Positions 60,099 through 64,000 of a DNA stretch of 64,000 nucleotides are shown piece by piece. Under the pieces are notes generated by a model. That model was given only the letters and a program-made list of their open reading frames with translations. It was not told the origin of the DNA and made no database searches. The DNA is from Sulfurirhabdus sp043759595 (GTDB lineage Bacteria; Pseudomonadota; Gammaproteobacteria; Burkholderiales; SMCO01), in the NCBI GenBank assembly GCA_043759595.1, contig JAYVLG010000042.1:1-64000 (forward strand), written 5' to 3'. Position numbers and translations under genes: made by a program. Numbering within the stretch: position 1 is the stretch's first letter; each line of letters starts with the position of its first letter.

Positions 60099-61028
60099 AT
60101 GCCCCAGAATATTTCGTGGCCTGCTAAGGCCAGAGAGCTGCATAACCACTATTTTGATTCTACCATATGGAATGATCTGCAATTCCGGGATGACGATATC
60201 GTGATTGCTACCTACGCTAAATCTGGTACTACCTGGATGCAGCAGATACTGGCGCAGATGCTTTTCAACGGCAACCCTGAGTTGTCCGTAGCTGAAATGT
60301 CACCCTGGCTGGATTTACGCATTCCGCCCAAGCAGGTGAAATTACCTGAGGTAGAAGCGCAAACGCACCGCAGGATGATTAAAACCCACCTTCCGCTGGA
60401 TGCGCTGGTCTACTCGCCCAAAGCAAAATATATTTATATCGCACGTGATGGAAGGGATGTTTTATGGAGTATGTATAACCATCACGTTAACGCCAACCAG
60501 GCTTGGTATGAAGCTTTAAACAATACGCCTGATCGGGTAGGGCCTCCCATCGAGCGACCTCCCGGTGATATCCGTCAGTATTGGCACGACTGGATGGATA
60601 GGGATGGCCATCCTTTCTGGCCGTTCTGGGAGAATATTCGCACTTGGTGGCAGATACGCGAATTGCCGAACATTCTGTTTGTTCACTTCAATAACCTGAA
60701 AATCAACATGCCGGGACAAATGCGCCGCATCGCACATTTTCTGGACATTCCCATAGACGAATCACGCTGGGATAATATTGTGGAGTATTGCTCATTCGAC
60801 TGGATGAAAAAAAATGCGATTAAGAGTGTGCCCCTTGGTGGTGCTTTCTGGGATGGAGGAGCCGAGGTTTTTATCAATAAAGGTGTGAATGGGCGTTGGG
60901 CAGATACGCTTAGCGCAGACGAGTCTGCCGCGTACGAAGCACGCGCCATTCGCGAGTTGGGGACTGCATGTGCTCACTGGCTTGCGACAGGGGAGATCGC
61001 TGCAAACAAAAACAATATGGCAAGTTAG
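60099..61028 (+). CDS. PAPS-dependent sulfotransferase (sulfotransferase_1 family)
   Basis: A 309-aa enzyme that transfers sulfate from PAPS to an alcohol or amine. The 5'-phosphosulfate loop is TYAKSGTTWMQQILAQML; the 3'-phosphate-binding segment is YIARDGRDVLWSMYNHHV; the C-terminal region has GVNGRWADTLS, the RKG-like end of the fold. I choose ATG 60099 (MPQNISWPAKARELH) with GAAGGAATC upstream; an ATG at 60045 adds 18 unlikely residues. The acceptor is unknown. A stand-alone gene. Confidence 0.92.
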   Translation: MPQNISWPAKARELHNHYFDSTIWNDLQFRDDDIVIATYAKSGTTWMQQILAQMLFNGNPELSVAEMSPWLDLRIPPKQVKLPEVEAQTHRRMIKTHLPLDALVYSPKAKYIYIARDGRDVLWSMYNHHVNANQAWYEALNNTPDRVGPPIERPPGDIRQYWHDWMDRDGHPFWPFWENIRTWWQIRELPNILFVHFNNLKINMPGQMRRIAHFLDIPIDESRWDNIVEYCSFDWMKKNAIKSVPLGGAFWDGGAEVFINKGVNGRWADTLSADESAAYEARAIRELGTACAHWLATGEIAANKNNMAS

Positions 61029-61194
61029 TACTCGCTTCAATTTAAATGCCTTTACGCTGGCCTGTTCTGAAGTAAACTTCAAAGCAGGCCAAATGGTGAT
61101 AACAAAACTAATTTCAGATTACAATTGTCTATCTAGCGCAGAAACATCAACCTCACAAAATGATTTCAAATCCTAATCAAGTGGAGTAATTATT

Positions 61195-61614
61195 GTGCGA
61201 TTCATGTTGCTGATGATCCCAAAGGGATACGAAAAAGCTATTCCAGGGACCATGCCGGATGCCAAAGCTGTGGAAGCAATGATGGAATACAATAAATCGT
61301 TACAAAATGCTGGGGTACTGCTTTCGCTAGAAGGCCTGCACCCCCCTTCTATGGGTGCCCGCATCACATTCAATTCAGGTAAACCAATAGTCTCCAACGG
61401 CCCTTTTTCTGAGCTAAATGAGGTGCTGGGTGGCTACTGGATGATTAGGGCGAAGTCTCTAGAAGAAGCGATTGAATGGGCTGTACGCTGCCCGGCCTCG
61501 GCTAACGAGATCATAGAGGTTCGCCAGGTCCAGGAATTGGAAGACTTCCCATCCGATGTTCAGGATGCGGCGGCGGGATTTTCCGAGATGCAGCACCAGT
61601 CGACACAGACATAG
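61195..61614 (+). CDS. YCII-related protein
   Basis: A 139-aa protein of the YciI/DGPF group (MRFMLLMIPKGYEKAIPGTM; GVLLSLEGLHPPSMGARITF; SNGPFSELNEVLGGYWMI; AIEWAVRCP). The segment NGPFSE-x-NE-x-x-GGYW matches DGPF proteins. Start GTG 61195 with GTGGAG upstream. It is a member of the dimeric alpha/beta-barrel group, activity unknown. It is followed 11 bp later by the hydrolase gene. Confidence 0.87.
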   Translation: MRFMLLMIPKGYEKAIPGTMPDAKAVEAMMEYNKSLQNAGVLLSLEGLHPPSMGARITFNSGKPIVSNGPFSELNEVLGGYWMIRAKSLEEAIEWAVRCPASANEIIEVRQVQELEDFPSDVQDAAAGFSEMQHQSTQT

Positions 61615-61625
61615 AGAAATAAAGC

Positions 61626-62420
61626 ATGAAGAAACATTTTTTCACATTCGTTATCTCCCTGATTATATCCATTTTTGCCAATTTGGCATTTGGACAGTCC
61701 ACACAGCACGTCGAAGACATCGACACCCGTCCAGGCGTTAAACAAAGAATACTTGTTCTGACACCCCAAACCCCTAAAGCAGCGGTCATTCTTTTTGCAG
61801 GTGGGCACGGCGGATTACAAATTGCTTCTGATGGCACATTCAAATGGGGTGCAGGTAATTTTCTGGTGCGTACCCGCCAGTTATTTGCTGATCAGGATTT
61901 AATGGTTGTGCTTGTGGATGCTCCGTCTGATCGTCAAAGCCCGCCATTTCTCGCTGGGTTTCGCCAGAAGCCGGAACATGTGGCTGATATCAAAGCGGTA
62001 ATCGCCTGGGTGAGAGCACAGACAAAAATACCAGTATGGCTGGTTGGCACCAGTCGAGGCACACAATCGGCTGCTTATATTGCAACAGAACTGTTGGGGT
62101 CAGACGGGCCAGATGGGTTAGTACTCACTTCCACCATTTTGAGTGACAACAAATCCCTGCCTGTGCCAGACTTACCCCTTTCGAAGATCACCATTCCTGT
62201 GCTGGTAGTACACCATGAACAAGATGGATGCAATCATTGCGCTTTCAGTGACATCCCCAAGCTGATGGGCAAGCTTGACAATATCTCACGACACGAACTT
62301 GTTACACTCACAGGCGGCCTGAGTCGCGGTGATCCGTGTGAGGCTTTTGCCTACCATGGATTTAATGGGCTAGAGCGTAACGCCGTAGGAAAGATAGCTG
62401 AATGGATGTTGACAAAATAA
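61626..62420 (+). CDS. secreted alpha/beta-hydrolase-fold protein
   Basis: A 264-aa protein with a signal peptide (MKKHFFTFVISLIISIFANL...FG). The alpha/beta-hydrolase core has the oxyanion segment AVILFAGGHGGLQ and the nucleophile elbow WLVGTSRGTQSAAYIA (Ser in GTSRG). A candidate acid-His region is VLVVHHEQDGCNH. It resembles dienelactone-hydrolase-like or prolyl-oligopeptidase-like small hydrolases. It is probably co-transcribed with the YCII gene. Substrate unknown. Confidence 0.82.
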   Translation: MKKHFFTFVISLIISIFANLAFGQSTQHVEDIDTRPGVKQRILVLTPQTPKAAVILFAGGHGGLQIASDGTFKWGAGNFLVRTRQLFADQDLMVVLVDAPSDRQSPPFLAGFRQKPEHVADIKAVIAWVRAQTKIPVWLVGTSRGTQSAAYIATELLGSDGPDGLVLTSTILSDNKSLPVPDLPLSKITIPVLVVHHEQDGCNHCAFSDIPKLMGKLDNISRHELVTLTGGLSRGDPCEAFAYHGFNGLERNAVGKIAEWMLTK

Positions 62421-62512
62421 TCGGTGAATTTCCAGCATTAAGTGCCAACAAAGCGCACTGAAAACAAGTAAATCTGTATGCGCGTAAAGCAGGCAACAGA
62501 TGCGGAAGCTGA

Positions 62513-64000
62513 TCACTCTTCAGGGTTGATCACTTCCCCTGCTCTTTGTGCTACCTGCACTTGATTACGCCCACCCCGTTTTGCCGCGAAGAGTGCCATA
62601 TCCGCTGCAACAAGCAGCTCTGAACCATTACTGTCTGGATATTGCTCTGAACAAGCAAGACCCGCTGAAAGGGCACAAGTAAAATTTTTACCTTCGTGGC
62701 TAAAGCGCAAGGCAGCAAAACGCTGACGAATATCATCCAGCAGTATATGCGCATTTTTGGCATCACATTCCGGCAATACCACTACAAACTCCTCGCCACC
62801 ATATCGTCCGATTATATCGGACTGCCGGAGCCGCTGACGCAGCAGCATAGCGGTAGATGAAATCACGACGTCACCTATCGCATGACCATAGCTGTCATTT
62901 ACAATCTTGAAGTTATCTATGTCAAACATGGCTACTGTGACTGGTTTCGCACTGCGTCGCGCACGAATCACTTCAATATCAAGCGCCTCTTTAATGCTGG
63001 CATGTTTCAGTAGCCCGGTGAGGCTGTCTTTGGTGATTTGCGCACCTAACTGGCGGGCCCGCGTAATCCGAACACTCACAGCGGCTATTAGCTGCCCATC
63101 AGAAATCGGTTTGATCAGAAAATCATCTGCTCCACGATCCATCGCCTCTATCTGTCTGGCGAGGTCCGTTTCTGCGGAAAGGTACACAATCGGCAAGCTG
63201 GCCAAGTTATCATGCTGGCGAATCACGCCTGCCAGGTCCGGACCTGAATAAACAGGCATACGTAAGTCGAGCAGCACCAGCTCAGGCCGAAATGACTTTA
63301 TTTTTTCGATTATGGCCTCCGGCTGATGCAAAACTGCTGCTTCCATCCCGGCACCCTGCAAAACCAGACGATAATATGCAGCAAGCTCCACGTCATCATC
63401 TACTATCAATACCCGTTGCGGTGGGGCAAGCCGTTGCTCGAATATATGCTGCATCCGGTTTACCAGAAGGGGAATATCCAGGGGTTTGGTGAAGTATCCC
63501 TCAGCACCCAGTTGTGAAGCACGCACTCTGCATTGAAAATCATCTGACGAGGAAATAAATAGCAGCGGACATTCAAGATTCAGCAGCGCCTGGGGCAAGG
63601 TAAACGCTCCCGGGGGTACACTTTCCTGCTCAAAATGAACATCCAGAAGCAGCATATCAGGTTGCTCACGCTGAACAGCTTGCACAACATCTTCGATACT
63701 TGCAAACAAACGAACCTTATAATTAAAAGATTCAAGTTGGCGTAATAGCTCATTGCCGAGAAAAGCTTCTTTTTCCATTAACCAGATGTTGTAGCTCTGG
63801 CCTGGTACTTTATCAATGTTCGCAGCAATAACCGTCTCTTTTGGACGATCAACCTCTGCCATGGTTTCTCCTAATGCAGCCACATATGCCGCAAAAGCGA
63901 GTCGCGTCTGCCTGTCGATATCATCCAGCAAACCTGCCAGCATTCCTTTAATCTGCTGCTCCAGGTTTCGGGCACGCTTACTTAAGGCAGCAAAACCAAA
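62513..64000 (-). CDS. Hpt-REC-REC-GGDEF diguanylate cyclase (5' end outside window)
   Basis: A partial - strand gene: the frame is open to the right edge, at least 495 aa. At the N-terminal end of the visible part FGFAALSKRARNLEQQIKG resembles the end of an Hpt domain. Two receiver domains follow (first with DMLLLDVHFE; second with VDDD at its start and ELVLLDLRMPVYSG). The C-terminal GGDEF domain has the active motif GRYGGEEFVVVLP and an inhibitory I-site RQSD five residues before it. It should make c-di-GMP. Ends 93 bp past the convergent hydrolase gene. Confidence 0.9.
   Translation of the reverse strand, partial: FGFAALSKRARNLEQQIKGMLAGLLDDIDRQTRLAFAAYVAALGETMAEVDRPKETVIAANIDKVPGQSYNIWLMEKEAFLGNELLRQLESFNYKVRLFASIEDVVQAVQREQPDMLLLDVHFEQESVPPGAFTLPQALLNLECPLLFISSSDDFQCRVRASQLGAEGYFTKPLDIPLLVNRMQHIFEQRLAPPQRVLIVDDDVELAAYYRLVLQGAGMEAAVLHQPEAIIEKIKSFRPELVLLDLRMPVYSGPDLAGVIRQHDNLASLPIVYLSAETDLARQIEAMDRGADDFLIKPISDGQLIAAVSVRITRARQLGAQITKDSLTGLLKHASIKEALDIEVIRARRSAKPVTVAMFDIDNFKIVNDSYGHAIGDVVISSTAMLLRQRLRQSDIIGRYGGEEFVVVLPECDAKNAHILLDDIRQRFAALRFSHEGKNFTCALSAGLACSEQYPDSNGSELLVAADMALFAAKRGGRNQVQVAQRAGEVINPEE

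Noticed and set aside
1..64000. CRISPR array, tRNA or rRNA genes
   Set aside because: I found no regularly spaced repeat array and no recognisable tRNA or rRNA sequence by reading; a tRNA scan would be decisive for short tRNA genes.

Overview
The window looks like chromosome of a betaproteobacterium, most likely of the Nitrosomonadales/Gallionellales type. The evidence is the gene order lptC-lptA-lptB-rpoN-hpf-ptsN-hprK-rapZ with a true HPr kinase, kdsD-kdsC upstream of lpt, an MSHA-type pilus operon, and a VPxPA-CTERM envelope protein. This is a judgement from gene content; no 16S rRNA or tRNA gene was found to fix the taxonomy.

Layout. 1-1.8 kb is a poorly conserved accessory tip with a tiny-ORF/hypothetical cluster. 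1.8-15.6 kb is one long + strand operon for an MSHA-like type IV pilus or pseudopilus machine: an NtrC-type response regulator, then MshM-, MshL-, MshN-, MshE- and MshG-like proteins, three inner-membrane assembly proteins (PilM/GspL-, PilO/GspM- and PilP/GspC-like) and two prepilin-like proteins. A membrane histidine kinase faces it on the - strand, sharing its stop codon bases. 17.4-24.9 kb holds the pbpC/alpha-2-macroglobulin pair. At 25.4 kb a stand-alone MSHA-type pilin gene sits behind a near-consensus sigma-54 promoter, with a 30-bp perfect palindrome and repeated TGATGAAA sites upstream. Response regulator, kinase, rpoN (32 kb), sigma-54 promoter and pilin can be read as one regulated surface-appendage system.

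26-39 kb is conserved core: a Kef-type antiporter, KDO synthesis (kdsD, kdsC), LPS transport (lptC, lptA, lptB), rpoN, hpf, ptsN, hprK, rapZ, a NusG-domain-II/Gx-transporter pair, ubiX and a Lon-N-domain protein.

39-64 kb is accessory. It contains a CPBP protease cassette bracketed by REP-like repeats, a secreted three-domain beta/gamma-crystallin with a glycine zipper, and a run of small stand-alone enzymes (phosphatase, VOC, NIPSNAP, GNAT, methyltransferase, DUF4260, monooxygenase, YidD, arylamine N-acetyltransferase). After these come a cNMP-binding protein, a divergent SoxB/5'-nucleotidase-like phosphoesterase, a decayed IS200/IS605 transposase beside a hupE fragment, and a glutathione S-transferase operon headed by a broken MAPEG gene. 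The last part has a DUF2167 operon ending in a J-domain-like protein without HPD, a VPxPA-CTERM protein, an acyl-carrier-like protein, a YkgJ-type cysteine protein, a sulfotransferase, a YCII protein, a hydrolase and an Hpt-REC-REC-GGDEF regulator running off the end. Partial copies of a GCGCAGAGGCGC-type inverted-repeat element are scattered at 39, 47 and 51.6 kb.
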